Shown: positions 44,931 to 53,647 of the stretch, one piece after another
Layout of the letters: every line of letters starts with the position of its first letter
How positions within the stretch are numbered: position 1 is the first letter of the stretch
DNA from: an uncultured Steroidobacter sp.
GTDB taxonomy: Bacteria; Pseudomonadota; Gammaproteobacteria; Steroidobacterales; Steroidobacteraceae
Assembly (NCBI GenBank): GCA_938008435.1
Contig: CALLKK010000009.1
Coordinates: 62,001-126,000 of the forward strand
Direction: 5' to 3'
Length of the DNA: 64,000 bases
Position numbers and translations under genes: made by a program
Notes under the pieces: generated by a model
The model's database searches: none
Told to the model about the DNA's origin: nothing
The model's input: the letters and a program-made list of their open reading frames with translations, nothing else

Positions 44931-45824
44931 ATGATCGAGCTCGTGATACCGCCCAGGTTACGCAGCCTCGGTGGGTTCGATGTCAACCGGGTCCTGCCGT
45001 TCTCCGAGCGGCGCATGGTCGGCCCTTTCGTCTTCTTCGATCACATGGGGCCGGTCGATTTCCCGCCGGGCGTGTCGCGCAGCGTGGATGTACGCCCGCA
45101 TCCGCACATTGGGCTGTCGACCGTGACGTATCTGTTCGCCGGCGAGATCATGCATCGCGACAGTCTCGGCTCGGAGCAGGCCATTCGCCCCGGCGAAGTG
45201 AATTGGATGACGGCCGGCCGCGGCATCACGCATTCCGAACGCTTCGAACGAGCGCGGCGCGAAGGCGACAAGCTCGACGGCATTCAAGCGTGGGTGGCGC
45301 TGCCGAAGGAGCAGGAGGAAACCGATCCTGCCTTTACGCATTACGACACGACGGCGCTGCCCACCTTCGACGAAGGCGGCGTGCGCGGCCGGCTCATCGC
45401 CGGCGAGATCTTCGGGTTGCGCGCGAACGTGGCGACGCACTCGCCGATGTTCTATCTGCATCTCGAGCTGCGCGCCGGTGCGGAGTTTGCGATCTCGACC
45501 GAGTATCCCGAACGCGCCGTGTATGTCGCGCACGGCGCGATCGAGATCGACGACAAGCGTTTCGACAAAGGCGCGATGGTCGTGCTCTCTGCCGGCGCCG
45601 CCGCCCGCATTCGCGCAATCGACGATGCGCTCGTCATGGCGCTCGGCGGCGACCCGTTGGGACCGCGCTTCGTCGAATGGAACTTCGTGTCGTCGTCGCG
45701 CGAGCGCATCGAGCAAGCGAAAGCCGATTGGCGCGCAGGACGTATGAAGCTGCCGCCGCTCGATGACAAAGAGTGGATTCCGCTGCCGCCGGATCCGGTG
45801 GCGCCGGCGAATGCGATGTCGTGA
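44931..45824 (+). CDS. Pirin-family protein
   Basis: A 297-residue bicupin. The N-terminal cupin carries the metal ligands in VRPHPHIGLSTVTYLFAG and in GITHSERFE, with Glu in the same barrel. LPKEQEETDPAF and FYLHLELRAGAEF mark the pirin fold, and SGAAARIRA the second cupin. AAGGAGACG precedes ATG 44931. Bacterial pirins are often quercetinases or redox-linked regulators; which applies here cannot be told. Confidence 0.93.
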   Translation: MIELVIPPRLRSLGGFDVNRVLPFSERRMVGPFVFFDHMGPVDFPPGVSRSVDVRPHPHIGLSTVTYLFAGEIMHRDSLGSEQAIRPGEVNWMTAGRGITHSERFERARREGDKLDGIQAWVALPKEQEETDPAFTHYDTTALPTFDEGGVRGRLIAGEIFGLRANVATHSPMFYLHLELRAGAEFAISTEYPERAVYVAHGAIEIDDKRFDKGAMVVLSAGAAARIRAIDDALVMALGGDPLGPRFVEWNFVSSSRERIEQAKADWRAGRMKLPPLDDKEWIPLPPDPVAPANAMS

Positions 45825-45832
45825 ACAGTGGC

Positions 45833-45957
45833 TGGAGGCAAGAAGCGGGAGCAAGCTGCGCGCGCTTCCGCTTTCTGTCCAAGGCCCAGAGCGCAGCCAG
45901 AAGAACGCGAAAGGATCTTCTACAGCCTTCAGCCTAGAGCCTACAGCCTATTAAGGT
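45833..45957. repeat. Family-2 repeat element
   Basis: Contains a GCTGCGCGCGC core and a right arm of near-tandem heptamers, CTACAGCCTTCAGCC then TAGAGCCTACAGCC, ending eight bases before the next ATG. Confidence 0.7.
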
Positions 45958-45964
45958 GTCCCCA

Positions 45965-46864
45965 ATGAACGTCGGATTCATCGGACTCGGCAAGATGGGT
46001 GCCGGCATGGCGACTAAGCTTCTTGAAGCGGGTCATGCCGTCACGGTTTACAACCGGACGATCGAACGTGCGCGGCCGCTCGAGCCGCTCGGCGCAAAAG
46101 TGGCCTCGACCGTTACCGAAGCCTGCAATGGTGATGTCGTCATTACGATGCTCGCCAACGACAGGGCTCTGACCGAAATCGAAGAAGCGGGACTTGCGTC
46201 CACGCTCAAACGCGGCGGCGTTCACGTGTCGATGAGCACCGTCAGCGTCGCGCTCGTAGACCGCTTGAGCGCCAGCCACGCGCGCAACGGTCAATTGTTC
46301 GTATCTGCCCCCGTCTTCGGTCGACCCGATGCCGCGGCGACCGGCAAGCTGTTCATCGTTGCTGCAGGCCCTCGCGAAGCGATCGAACGTGTCGAACCGC
46401 TCTTCGGCGCCATGGGCCAAGCGACGCACATCGTCTCGGACAAACCGTCCGATGCGAACCTTATCAAGATCGCCGGCAATTTCATGATTGCCTCGATGAT
46501 GCACGCGTTCGGCGAAGCAATCGCGCTGGCGCGCAAAGCCGGCCTGCCCGCGCAGACCTTCGTCGACATCATGACCTCGACGATCTTCAACGTACCGATT
46601 TACAAGAACTACGGCACGCTGATCGCAAACGAGCGCTACGTTCCGGCCGGATTCGCCGCCGAGCTCGGCTACAAGGATCTCGGCCTCCTGCGCGAAGCGG
46701 CAAGCGCGCTGAACGTTCCGACACCGCTCGGCGAATTGCTCCACGAGCGCTTCGCGCGCTTGGTCGAAGGCGGCAAAGGGTCGATCGACTGGACCGCGAT
46801 CGCCGCGCTCTCCGCAGCGGATGCGGGCCTGAGACCTGCCGAGGCATTTGCAAACGTGCGGTGA
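45965..46864 (+). CDS. NAD(P)-dependent beta-hydroxyacid dehydrogenase
   Basis: A 299-residue enzyme of the 3-hydroxyisobutyrate dehydrogenase family. NVGFIGLGKMGAGMA forms the Rossmann loop; VSAPVFGRPDAAATGKL is the substrate-binding motif; Lys in LIKIAGNFMIASMMHAFGEA is the catalytic lysine. The C-terminal helical domain includes KDLGLLREAA. ATG 45965 is preferred over GTG 45956 because AAGGTG is spaced better and the fold begins there. The ribosome site abuts a family-2 repeat. Glyoxylate/succinic-semialdehyde reductases share this architecture, so the substrate is open. Confidence 0.9.
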   Translation: MNVGFIGLGKMGAGMATKLLEAGHAVTVYNRTIERARPLEPLGAKVASTVTEACNGDVVITMLANDRALTEIEEAGLASTLKRGGVHVSMSTVSVALVDRLSASHARNGQLFVSAPVFGRPDAAATGKLFIVAAGPREAIERVEPLFGAMGQATHIVSDKPSDANLIKIAGNFMIASMMHAFGEAIALARKAGLPAQTFVDIMTSTIFNVPIYKNYGTLIANERYVPAGFAAELGYKDLGLLREAASALNVPTPLGELLHERFARLVEGGKGSIDWTAIAALSAADAGLRPAEAFANVR

Positions 46865-47022
46865 CAGGAGGCTGGAGCAAGATGCGCGCGGCACGCGCTC
46901 CGATTAAGCTGTAGGCTGTAGACCGTAGGCTGTAGTAAAAAGGAGTGCGTTGCGCCCACGTTCTTCCCAGGGCAAGCACCCCCAGCACGCGAAGCGTGCT
47001 CAGCCCAGAGCCTACGGTCTCA
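46865..47022. repeat. Family-2 repeat element
   Basis: Left arm GCTGTAGGCTGTAGACCG followed by TAGGCTGTAG, a central TTGCGCC, and right arm CAGAGCCTACGGTCTC just before the MFS start codon. Confidence 0.75.
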
Positions 47023-48168
47023 ATGTCCCGCCTGCTACTCGCGCTTGCGTTCATCGGCTATATCGCACTCGGCTTGCCGGATGCGCTCATCGGCGTCGCG
47101 TGGCCGGCAATGCGCAGAGACTTCGCTGTGCCGCTCGGCGCATTGGGCGCGCTCTATGTTTCGTCGACTCTCGGTTACGTGCTCTCGAGCGCAGCCACGG
47201 GCGCTCTGCTCGCGCGCATCGGGCTCGGCACCTTGCTGAGCGGCTCGTGCGCGCTCACCGGCATGGCCTTGCTCGGATATACCGTTTCGCCGAGCTGGCC
47301 GGTGCTCGTTGCGCTCGGCGTGTTCGTCGGCTTCGGCGGCGGCGCGATCGATGCAGCAATCAATACGCATGCCGCGATTCATTACGCTACCCGCCTGTTG
47401 AACGTGCTGCACGCCTTCTACGGCATCGGCGCCGCGCTCGGGCCGGCTTTGATGACAGCCGTGCTCGTGCGCGGTCATGACTGGCGCTATGGATACGGCT
47501 GGGTCATCGCCTTCGAGCTTGCGCTTGCAATTGCCTTTGCGTTGACTCGACGCGAGTGGAGTGCACCGCTTGCTCATCAAGCCCATCGACAGACTGCATC
47601 GTGGCTCGCTACGTTGCGCCTACCCCGCGCGCAATTGTCGCTGGCGGTGTTCTTCATCTACACCGGCTGCGAAGCTGCCGCGGCCGCCTGGGCATTCTCG
47701 CTGTTGCTCGAAGCGCGCGGGCTCACCACCATCGCTGCAGGAACCGCGGTGTCGTGCTACTGGAGCGGCCTCTTCGCAAGCCGACTCGGCTATGCATTGT
47801 TGCCTGCCGATACCCGTCCCGAGCGCGTGACGACGATCTGCATCATCGTTGCGATCCTCGCCGCGGGACTTGTCACGCTTCACCTCAATGCGATGCTCGA
47901 CATCGTCGCGTTCACCCTGCTCGGTTTCGCATCGGGTCCGATCTTCCCATGCATGATTGCGATGACGCCCGCACGTCTCGGTCCCGATCACACAGCGAAT
48001 GCCGTCGGCGCACAGGTCGCCGCTGCCGCGGTTGGCCTTGCATGTTTGCCTGCGCTCTGCGGACTTCTTGCTCAACACAGCGGGCTCGAGTCGATTCCGC
48101 TTTTCTTGCTTGGATGTTGGCTGTTGTTGTTGATCGCCTATCGCGCCTTCCTGGGCAGTAGGCTGTAG
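47023..48168 (+). CDS. MFS transporter
   Basis: A 381-residue membrane protein with twelve hydrophobic helices, starting LLLALAFIGYIALGLPDALIG, typical of the fucose-permease/YbjJ-like branch. GGGAIDAAINTHAAIHY and NVLHAFYGIGAALGP are conserved in that branch. ATG 47023 gives a normal N-terminus; a longer in-frame start would translate repeat DNA. The stop codon TAG at 48166 lies in the GTAGGCTGTAG arm of another family-2 element, so the C-terminus FLGSRL may have been altered by repeat insertion. Substrate unknown. Confidence 0.86.
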   Translation: MSRLLLALAFIGYIALGLPDALIGVAWPAMRRDFAVPLGALGALYVSSTLGYVLSSAATGALLARIGLGTLLSGSCALTGMALLGYTVSPSWPVLVALGVFVGFGGGAIDAAINTHAAIHYATRLLNVLHAFYGIGAALGPALMTAVLVRGHDWRYGYGWVIAFELALAIAFALTRREWSAPLAHQAHRQTASWLATLRLPRAQLSLAVFFIYTGCEAAAAAWAFSLLLEARGLTTIAAGTAVSCYWSGLFASRLGYALLPADTRPERVTTICIIVAILAAGLVTLHLNAMLDIVAFTLLGFASGPIFPCMIAMTPARLGPDHTANAVGAQVAAAAVGLACLPALCGLLAQHSGLESIPLFLLGCWLLLLIAYRAFLGSRL

Positions 48169-48366
48169 ACGGTAGGAAGTAGCGGGCACACGCTGCGCAC
48201 GCCTTTTCTGTCCCTAGCCTACAGCCTCCTTTCATGGTTGGAGGCAGAGGCTGAACACACGGCGCGCCGGTGCGCCCGCAAGCAATGGAGCCAAGCGAGC
48301 AAACAGGAGGCGCGCGATCGCGCGCCTTTCTAGCCAGAACCCAGCACCCAGTGCACGACGAGCGCG
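48155..48366. repeat. Family-2 repeat element after the MFS gene
   Basis: AGTAGGCTGTAGACGG as left arm, GCGCACGCC core and CCTAGCCTACAGCCTCC as right arm. The left arm supplies the MFS stop codon. The remaining bases to 48366 show only GC-rich GCGCGC hairpins. Confidence 0.7.
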
Positions 48367-49122
48367 CTACAGCCTTTGGCGCAGTCCTACAGCTCCCTGC
48401 AAGTCCGCGCCGGTCATATCGGCGCCCGCAAGATTCGCATCCGTCAGGTCTGCGTTGATCAGTATCGCTTCGCGCAGATCGGCATTGCTGAGATCCGCAC
48501 CGACCAGAATCGCTCCGCTCAAATCGGCACGGTACAGCTTGGTTGCCACCAGCTTGGCATTGCTGAAATCCGTAAAGCTCAGATTCGCGCGCGAAAAATC
48601 CGCATGCGACAGGTCCGCACGAATCGCGGTCGCGCTCACGACCTGCGTGCGCATGAGTCCCATCGACTGATTCTTCATGTCGGCAGCGGCATTGACGCGC
48701 GTGAGATTGGCGTTCGTGAGATCCGTATCGCGCAGGTCGGCGATCAAGCGCGCGCCGGACAAATCCGTACCGCGCAAGATCGCCTCCTGCATCTGCGCGG
48801 AGAACAGCACGGCGCCGCGCAACCGTGCCTCGGAGAGATTCGTACGCTGCAGGAACGCCACGTTCAGCTGACAGCCGTCGAGATTCGCGCCGCTGACGTC
48901 GGCATCGTTGAGCACCGCCGCCGAGAGATTGGCGCGGCGAAAGTCGATCTGACTCAGATCGAGCTGCGAAAGGTTCTTCGCGTAAAGGTCGGGGCGCTGA
49001 GACGAGTCTGCATCCGCGACGACCGCCAGCACCTGCTCGCGCGTCAGACGTTCGTATCCTTCCCACTCCGCTGCCGACGCCGCCAGCGCAGCGAGCGCCA
49101 ATGAGGCAATCGCAAGACGCAT
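48367..49122 (-). CDS. Exported pentapeptide-repeat protein
   Basis: A 251-residue protein with a signal peptide (MRLAIASLALAALAASAA). From about residue 50 it is built of A(D/N)Lxx units, for example DLSQIDFRRANLSAAVL, GADLSNADLREAIL and DANLAGADMTGADL, which fold as a right-handed quadrilateral beta-helix. Most pentapeptide proteins are cytoplasmic (gyrase mimics), so the export signal is notable. No partner gene is apparent. Confidence 0.92.
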   Translation of the reverse strand: MRLAIASLALAALAASAAEWEGYERLTREQVLAVVADADSSQRPDLYAKNLSQLDLSQIDFRRANLSAAVLNDADVSGANLDGCQLNVAFLQRTNLSEARLRGAVLFSAQMQEAILRGTDLSGARLIADLRDTDLTNANLTRVNAAADMKNQSMGLMRTQVVSATAIRADLSHADFSRANLSFTDFSNAKLVATKLYRADLSGAILVGADLSNADLREAILINADLTDANLAGADMTGADLQGAVGLRQRL

Positions 49123-49189
49123 AAGCTGACCCTCGCGCGCACGATGCGCGTATATGCGACGGGGGTCAAGGCTCGACTGCGGAACTCAA

Positions 49190-49262
49190 AATGGGGCTAC
49201 GGGCGACAGGCTACGGCCTGAAGGCGCGCACAGCGCGCTCTGGCTCCACCCTCCGGCCTCCA
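49190..49262. repeat. Family-2 repeat element
   Basis: GGGCTACGGGCGACAGGCTA and CGGCCTGAAGG lead into a GGCGCGCACAGCGCGC hairpin, then CTCCGGCCTCCAGC, abutting the crcB stop codon. Confidence 0.65.
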
Positions 49263-49265
49263 GCA

Positions 49266-49649
49266 TCAGGCCGCAGTGGCCTGCCTAACGATGAACAAGC
49301 CAGCCGCCAACGCGCCAAGCGACAGCACCATCGACGCGAGCACGTAGAGCGCCGCACCGCCAAGCTGACCGCGCTCATAGAGCAGCGCAGCATCGAGCGA
49401 AAAGGCGGAGAACGTCGTGAATCCGCCGAGCAGGCCGGTCGTCAAGAACAATCGCCAATTCTGCGATGCACCAGTCTTGAGCGCGAGCATTTCGATCAGC
49501 ACGCCCATGAGAAAGGAGCCGACCACGTTCACGATCAGTGTGCTCACGCCGACGCTCTGGGGCAGACCGCGGGCGACGAGCAAATTGACTGCATGACGCA
49601 GCGCACCGCCGATACCGGCACCGGCGAAGACGATCAAGAAGCTCTGCAT
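49266..49649 (-). CDS. crcB: Fluoride ion channel CrcB/Fluc
   Basis: A 127-residue protein with four membrane helices. GAGIGGALRHAVNLL, TLIVNVVGSFLMGVL (conserved Asn) and TTGLLGGFTTFSAFSLDAALL (the TFSTF-like fluoride-pathway motif) are diagnostic of dual-topology fluoride channels. The start ATG 49649 lies only 23 bases after the AraC stop, which leaves no room for a fluoride riboswitch directly upstream; crcB is therefore probably cotranscribed with the AraC gene. Confidence 0.94.
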   Translation of the reverse strand: MQSFLIVFAGAGIGGALRHAVNLLVARGLPQSVGVSTLIVNVVGSFLMGVLIEMLALKTGASQNWRLFLTTGLLGGFTTFSAFSLDAALLYERGQLGGAALYVLASMVLSLGALAAGLFIVRQATAA

Positions 49650-49672
49650 TCTGGCTTGTGGTTGTCGTTGGC

Positions 49673-50587
49673 TCAGGCTCGCAGCGATTCTATCTCGCGG
49701 CGCGGCGGCGCGCCGAACATCCGCCGGTATTCGCGGCTGAACTGCGAGGCGCTTTCGTAGCCGACCCGACGCGCGGCCACGGCCGCATCGAGCCCCTCCA
49801 TCAGCATGAGCCGCCGCGCCTCGTGCAGGCGAATGCGCTTCTGATATTGCAGCGGCGACATCGAGGTGACCGCCTTGAAGTGGTGATGAAGCGAGGAGAC
49901 GCTCATGTGCAAGCTCTCGGCCAGCGCCTCGATACGCAACGGTTCTGCGAAACGAGACCTGATCAAGGCAATCGCCCGAGCGATGCGTTGCAGCTGCCCG
50001 CCGTTGCTGCACAGTTCCTGCAAGCGATGCCCGAGCTCGCCGGTCAACGCCCGATAGTGCAGCTCGCGCACGACGAGCGGCGCCAGCACCATCGCATCCT
50101 GCGGCGACTCGAGCAGGCGCATCAGGCGCAATACCGCATCGAGCATCTCTTCGTTCATGCGTGCGATGAACATGCCGCGATCGTTGCGCGAACGATCGAG
50201 CGGCGGCATGGGCACTTGCGAGAGCAGATCGGCAATCGCCGTGAAATCGATCGCCATGCGCAGACAGAGATAAGGATGCGCACGCGTGGCTTCCAACACT
50301 TGCGAGGCAACGGGCAGCGCCACGGACACGACGAGATAGTTGAGCGCATCGTACATGTAGACCTCGCGCCCCAGCATGGCCCGCTTGCGCCCCTGAAGCA
50401 CGATACAGAGCGAAGGCTCGTACAGGCTCGGCAGCGGCAACGTCGTCGAGCTGGATCGTACGAGCATCACGCCCGGCACCGACGTGTGATTGATCCCCTC
50501 CTGCGGCGCCAGCGCTTGCGCACGTTGCGCGAGCTCTCGCTGCCGCGGATCCGTTACGAGACGCTCCGTGTGAATGACCGCGTGCAT
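49673..50587 (-). CDS. AraC-family regulator (YqhC-like)
   Basis: A 304-residue regulator. The N-terminal AraC_N domain (about 40-190) contains VRSSSTTLPLPSLYEPSLCI and VYMYDALNYLVVSVALPV. The C-terminal DNA-binding domain has IEALAESLHMSVSSLHHHFK and AAVAARRVGYESASQFSREY followed by RRMFGAPP. ATG 50587 is chosen since the conserved part follows directly. It is divergent from the aldo/keto reductase gene, the arrangement typical of YqhC-like activators that turn on an aldehyde reductase under electrophile stress. Confidence 0.9.
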   Translation of the reverse strand: MHAVIHTERLVTDPRQRELAQRAQALAPQEGINHTSVPGVMLVRSSSTTLPLPSLYEPSLCIVLQGRKRAMLGREVYMYDALNYLVVSVALPVASQVLEATRAHPYLCLRMAIDFTAIADLLSQVPMPPLDRSRNDRGMFIARMNEEMLDAVLRLMRLLESPQDAMVLAPLVVRELHYRALTGELGHRLQELCSNGGQLQRIARAIALIRSRFAEPLRIEALAESLHMSVSSLHHHFKAVTSMSPLQYQKRIRLHEARRLMLMEGLDAAVAARRVGYESASQFSREYRRMFGAPPRREIESLRA

Positions 50588-50690
50588 GGGGCCACCCGTC
50601 GATATGCGGCACTTGCCGTCTGTCGCCGCTCCGAATAGCGGCCCGGCAAGCATAACGAACCTACCCGGCGTGCGCGCACCGAATCCGGCA

Positions 50691-50722
50691 ACTCGCAGGA
50701 TTAGGCAAGGACTCGCCAGGAT
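50691..50722. promoter_or_regulatory. Direct repeat, candidate AraC-protein binding sites
   Basis: ACTCGCAGGAT (50691-50701) and ACTCGCCAGGAT (50711-50722) repeat in the same direction with a 20-base period, about two helical turns, 70 bases before the aldo/keto reductase start. Tandem half-sites of this kind are usual for AraC-family activators. Confidence 0.5.
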
Positions 50723-50792
50723 CGGACTACGTCGCGGCGCGACAGCCTTCTAGCCTACTGGCCATGTCATCGGATGCAACGAGGAGGAAGCA

Positions 50793-51791
50793 ATGAAGCG
50801 CACTGTGCCACGCCGTACCCTCGGACGAACAGGGCTGGAGGTCTCTGCCATCGGCCTCGGTTGCATGGGCATGTCGGATTTTTACGGCGACGCCGACCAC
50901 AAGACGAATCTGGCCGTCCTGAATCACGCGATCGATATCGGCGTGAATTTCTTGGACACCGCCGACATGTACGGTGTCGGCCGCAACGAAGAGCTGCTCG
51001 GCGAGATCCTGAAAACACGTCGCGACGAGGTCGTGCTCGCCACGAAATTCGGCAACGTGCGCGCCCCGAACGGCGATTTTCTCGGCATCGACGGACGCCC
51101 CGAGTATGTGCGCGCCGCATGCGATGCGAGCTTGAAGCGCCTCGGCGTCGATCACATCGATCTCTATTACCAGCATCGCGTCGATCCCAAGGTGCCGATC
51201 GAAGAGACGGTGGGTGCGATGGCAGCGCTCGTCGCCGCCGGCAAAGTCCGCCACCTGGGACTCTCGGAAGCATCGCCCGCCACGCTGCGACGCGCCGCCA
51301 AGGTTCATCCGATCACGGCGCTGCAAACCGAATATTCCCTGTGGACGCGCGATGTCGAAGGCGAGATCTTGCCCGCATGCCGTGAGCTCGGCATCGGCTT
51401 CGTTGCCTATAGCCCACTCGGCCGCGGCTTCTTGACTGGTGCGATTCAACGCCCGGAGCAGCTTGCGGAAAACGACTGGCGGCGCCGCAACCCGCGGTTT
51501 CAGCCGGAGAATTTCCAACGCAATCGGCGACTCGTCGAAGCCGTGGAGGAGATTGCGCGGGAGCGCGGCTACACGCCGGCGCAGCTTGCGCTCGCGTGGC
51601 TGCTGCATCGAGGCGACGACATCGTGCCGATTCCGGGGACGCGCCGCATCGAGCGCCTCGATGAGAACGCGGCGGCCACGCACATCGAATTGTCGCAGGA
51701 GGAGCTGGCCCGCATCGACGCCGTGCTCGGCACGACGGAGGTCGTCGGCGACCGTTATCCCGAACCGGCGATGAGATTGCTCGGATTGTGA
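50793..51791 (+). CDS. Aldo/keto reductase
   Basis: A 332-residue NADPH-dependent oxidoreductase. The tetrad is visible: Asp and Tyr in FLDTADMYGVGRNEELLG, Lys in VLATKFGNV and His in LYYQHRVDP. LQTEYSLWTRDVE, GFVAYSPLGRGFLTG and PIPGTRRIERLDENA are typical of the AKR13/YakC-like group. AACGAGGAGGAAGCA precedes ATG 50793. Divergent AraC regulator and possible tandem operator sites suggest induction by reactive aldehydes. Confidence 0.94.
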   Translation: MKRTVPRRTLGRTGLEVSAIGLGCMGMSDFYGDADHKTNLAVLNHAIDIGVNFLDTADMYGVGRNEELLGEILKTRRDEVVLATKFGNVRAPNGDFLGIDGRPEYVRAACDASLKRLGVDHIDLYYQHRVDPKVPIEETVGAMAALVAAGKVRHLGLSEASPATLRRAAKVHPITALQTEYSLWTRDVEGEILPACRELGIGFVAYSPLGRGFLTGAIQRPEQLAENDWRRRNPRFQPENFQRNRRLVEAVEEIARERGYTPAQLALAWLLHRGDDIVPIPGTRRIERLDENAAATHIELSQEELARIDAVLGTTEVVGDRYPEPAMRLLGL

Positions 51792-51796
51792 GCAAG

Positions 51797-51819
51797 GGCT
51801 GCCGGCGCCGCCGGCAGCC
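51797..51819. terminator. Bidirectional hairpin between convergent genes
   Basis: GGCTGCCGGC and GCCGGCAGCC pair perfectly around GCC, between stop codons at 51791 and 51826. Confidence 0.65.
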
Positions 51820-51825
51820 GAGCGC

Positions 51826-52563
51826 TCAATCGAGACGTCTGATCCAGATGTTCCGGAAGCTCACCAGGTGGCCGTGGTCCTGCAGACGCAAGGCTGCCTC
51901 GCCGTGCGGCTCGTACTTGGGCTCACCGATGTACGTGGTCGGCCCCTTGAGCTCGACGTCGTGATGAATGAGCACGCCGTTGAAGAATACGGTGATGCGC
52001 GCGGGCGACTGCAAGCTGCCGTCGGCGGCAAAACGCGGCGCGATGAACACGATGTCGTAAGTCTGCCATTCGCCTGCGGGGCGCGCTGCGTTCACGAGCG
52101 GGATGTGCTGTTTGTAGATTGCTCCGGCCTGGCCGTTCGAGTACGTGCGATTCTCGAGCGTGTCGAGGATCTGCACCTCGTACAGCTCCTGCAGGAACAC
52201 GCCGCTGTTGCCGCGATCCTGCCCCTTCTTCTCCGGCGGCAGATGCGGCGTGCGCCATTCGATGTGAAGCTGCACGTCGCCGAATTTCTGCACCGTGCGG
52301 ATGTCGCCCGTGCCCGGCGCCACCGTCAGCGCGCCGTTGGCGACGATCCACTTGGCCGGGCCGCCCTCGACGCTCTCCCACCCTTCGAGCGATTGGCCGT
52401 CGAACAGCACGATGGCATCGGCCGGCGGATCCGACGGCGTGACCCCGGGGCTTACGATCTTCGGAACCGGCTCCCACACTTCAGTGTCTTCCGGGCGTTG
52501 CGATTCCGCGCAAGCAGTTGCACAGACAATCGAAGCAAGAAGCAACGCGGCGACCGTTTTCAT
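51826..52563 (-). CDS. DUF1080 exported lectin/3-keto-glycoside-hydrolase-like protein
   Basis: A 245-residue protein with a signal peptide and a possible lipobox (SIVCATAC). The DUF1080 jelly-roll domain covers about 60-245: LFDGQSLEGWESVEGGPAKW, FGDVQLHIEWRTP, DRGNSGVFLQELYEVQILD, EWQTYDIVFIAPRF and GHLVSFRNIWIRRL. Members bind or cleave sugars, and some act on 3-keto-disaccharides. ATG 52563 gives the signal peptide. No sugar gene is adjacent. Confidence 0.92.
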   Translation of the reverse strand: MKTVAALLLASIVCATACAESQRPEDTEVWEPVPKIVSPGVTPSDPPADAIVLFDGQSLEGWESVEGGPAKWIVANGALTVAPGTGDIRTVQKFGDVQLHIEWRTPHLPPEKKGQDRGNSGVFLQELYEVQILDTLENRTYSNGQAGAIYKQHIPLVNAARPAGEWQTYDIVFIAPRFAADGSLQSPARITVFFNGVLIHHDVELKGPTTYIGEPKYEPHGEAALRLQDHGHLVSFRNIWIRRLD

Positions 52564-52668
52564 CTGGCAAGACCCTATGCGGTGAAAGCATTGTTTGTAC
52601 ACCGCACGCGCGCGTTGCGCCAGTCTGCGGGACGCGGCCCGCGTCTCGAGAATCGGCAGGGACGCTCG

Positions 52669-52995
52669 CTACCTGACAATCGGCAAGGTGCCTCCGACCG
52701 GCGAGCGTTCGGATTTGAAGTCCATGACCAGGTTGTAAGCGGCCACCAAGGCGGGAAATAGATTCGCGAGCACGCCCACCGAGTCCCTGCGGCCGAATAT
52801 GAAATAAGCGAGCAAGAACGCGCTGCCCGACAAGCTCATGATCCAGAACGTGCGAGGAAAGACCGGGCGGCCGCGCACATGGGTCGCGATGACCTGCACG
52901 AACCAGCGCCCGGCAAACAGTAAAACACCGAGGTACCCGATCAGCTTCCAACCCGTGATCGTGACGCCGAAGACTTGCCACAGCACCTGATTCAT
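52669..52995 (-). CDS. Lipid-A-disaccharide-synthase N-terminal-domain (LAB_N) membrane protein
   Basis: A 108-residue protein with three hydrophobic helices matching LAB_N: GYLGVLLFAGRWFVQVIA, PRTFWIMSLSGSAFLLAYFI and NLFPALVAAYNLVM. The domain occurs alone here, unattached to a glycosyltransferase; stand-alone forms often sit beside ArnT-like or glycosyltransferase genes, but none is seen. ATG 52995 is chosen since longer frames lack similarity. Confidence 0.83.
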   Translation of the reverse strand: MNQVLWQVFGVTITGWKLIGYLGVLLFAGRWFVQVIATHVRGRPVFPRTFWIMSLSGSAFLLAYFIFGRRDSVGVLANLFPALVAAYNLVMDFKSERSPVGGTLPIVR

Positions 52996-53084
52996 ACCGC
53001 TACCTCGCCGGACACAGATACAACGGGCGACAAGAATAAAGGGTTCAAACGTGCCCCGGGTGCTGGGCGCTGGCCAGAACAAGG

Positions 53085-53240
53085 CGCAAGCGCGCTCTTC
53101 CTCCAGCCTACGGTCTAGAGCCTACAGCCTGAAAGAGGCGCTCTGCGCCCTGGCCAGCACAAGTACGCTTGCGGCGCCTCGCGCGCCGCAAGCCTTCGTC
53201 CCTCCAGCCACTAGCCTCCAGTCTCTCGCCTCCAGCCCGA
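53085..53240. repeat. Family-2 repeat elements (two adjoining copies)
   Basis: CCAGCCTACGGTCTAGAGCC and TACAGCCTG precede the hairpin AGGCGCTCTGCGCCT; a second, degenerate copy (GCGGCGCCTCGCGCGCCGC, then CTAGCCTCCAGTC) runs up to the PepSY gene's stop codon. Confidence 0.7.
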
Positions 53241-53243
53241 GGC

Positions 53244-53513
53244 TCAATCCCAAAAATCCTCAAGCTCCTCGTACAACACCTTCCCGCTCACGGGATCGAT
53301 GTGCAGCTCGACGCGGCGGCCGGCGGAATTCGTCGCTTCCACTTCCCACAGACCGTCGTCCCTCTCGATGTCCCGAATCTTCGTGTAGCCGGCACTTTCG
53401 AGCTTGGCGATGATCTCCTTGATGTCGAGCTCTTGAGCCGACTGCGTCTGGCTCCACACGACAGGCGTCACGGCAAGCGCAAGAACCGCAAGACCAACGA
53501 ATCGCTTCTTCAT
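53244..53513 (-). CDS. Exported PepSY-domain protein
   Basis: An 89-residue protein with a signal peptide (MKKRFVGLAVLALAVTPVVW). The PepSY domain follows: KEIIAKLESAGYTKIRDIER, LWEVEATNSAGRRVELHID and SGKVLYEE. It is divergent (135-base gap) from a second PepSY gene that precedes an OmpR/histidine kinase pair, a common grouping in which PepSY proteins are targets or sensors of the kinase. Confidence 0.88.
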   Translation of the reverse strand: MKKRFVGLAVLALAVTPVVWSQTQSAQELDIKEIIAKLESAGYTKIRDIERDDGLWEVEATNSAGRRVELHIDPVSGKVLYEELEDFWD

Positions 53514-53647
53514 GATGAGGCTCCTTAGACCCTTTGAACGCAATGGCTCCATCAGCCACGGAGCGCATCATGACAGCGAGGCATTGAACGGATCGTGAGC
53601 AGGCCGTTCATGATTTGTTTAGGGAGCGATCTGCTACCGTGCGTGCC

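Noticed and set aside
49650..49672. Fluoride riboswitch upstream of crcB
   Set aside because: Only 23 bases separate crcB from the preceding gene, too few for the structure.
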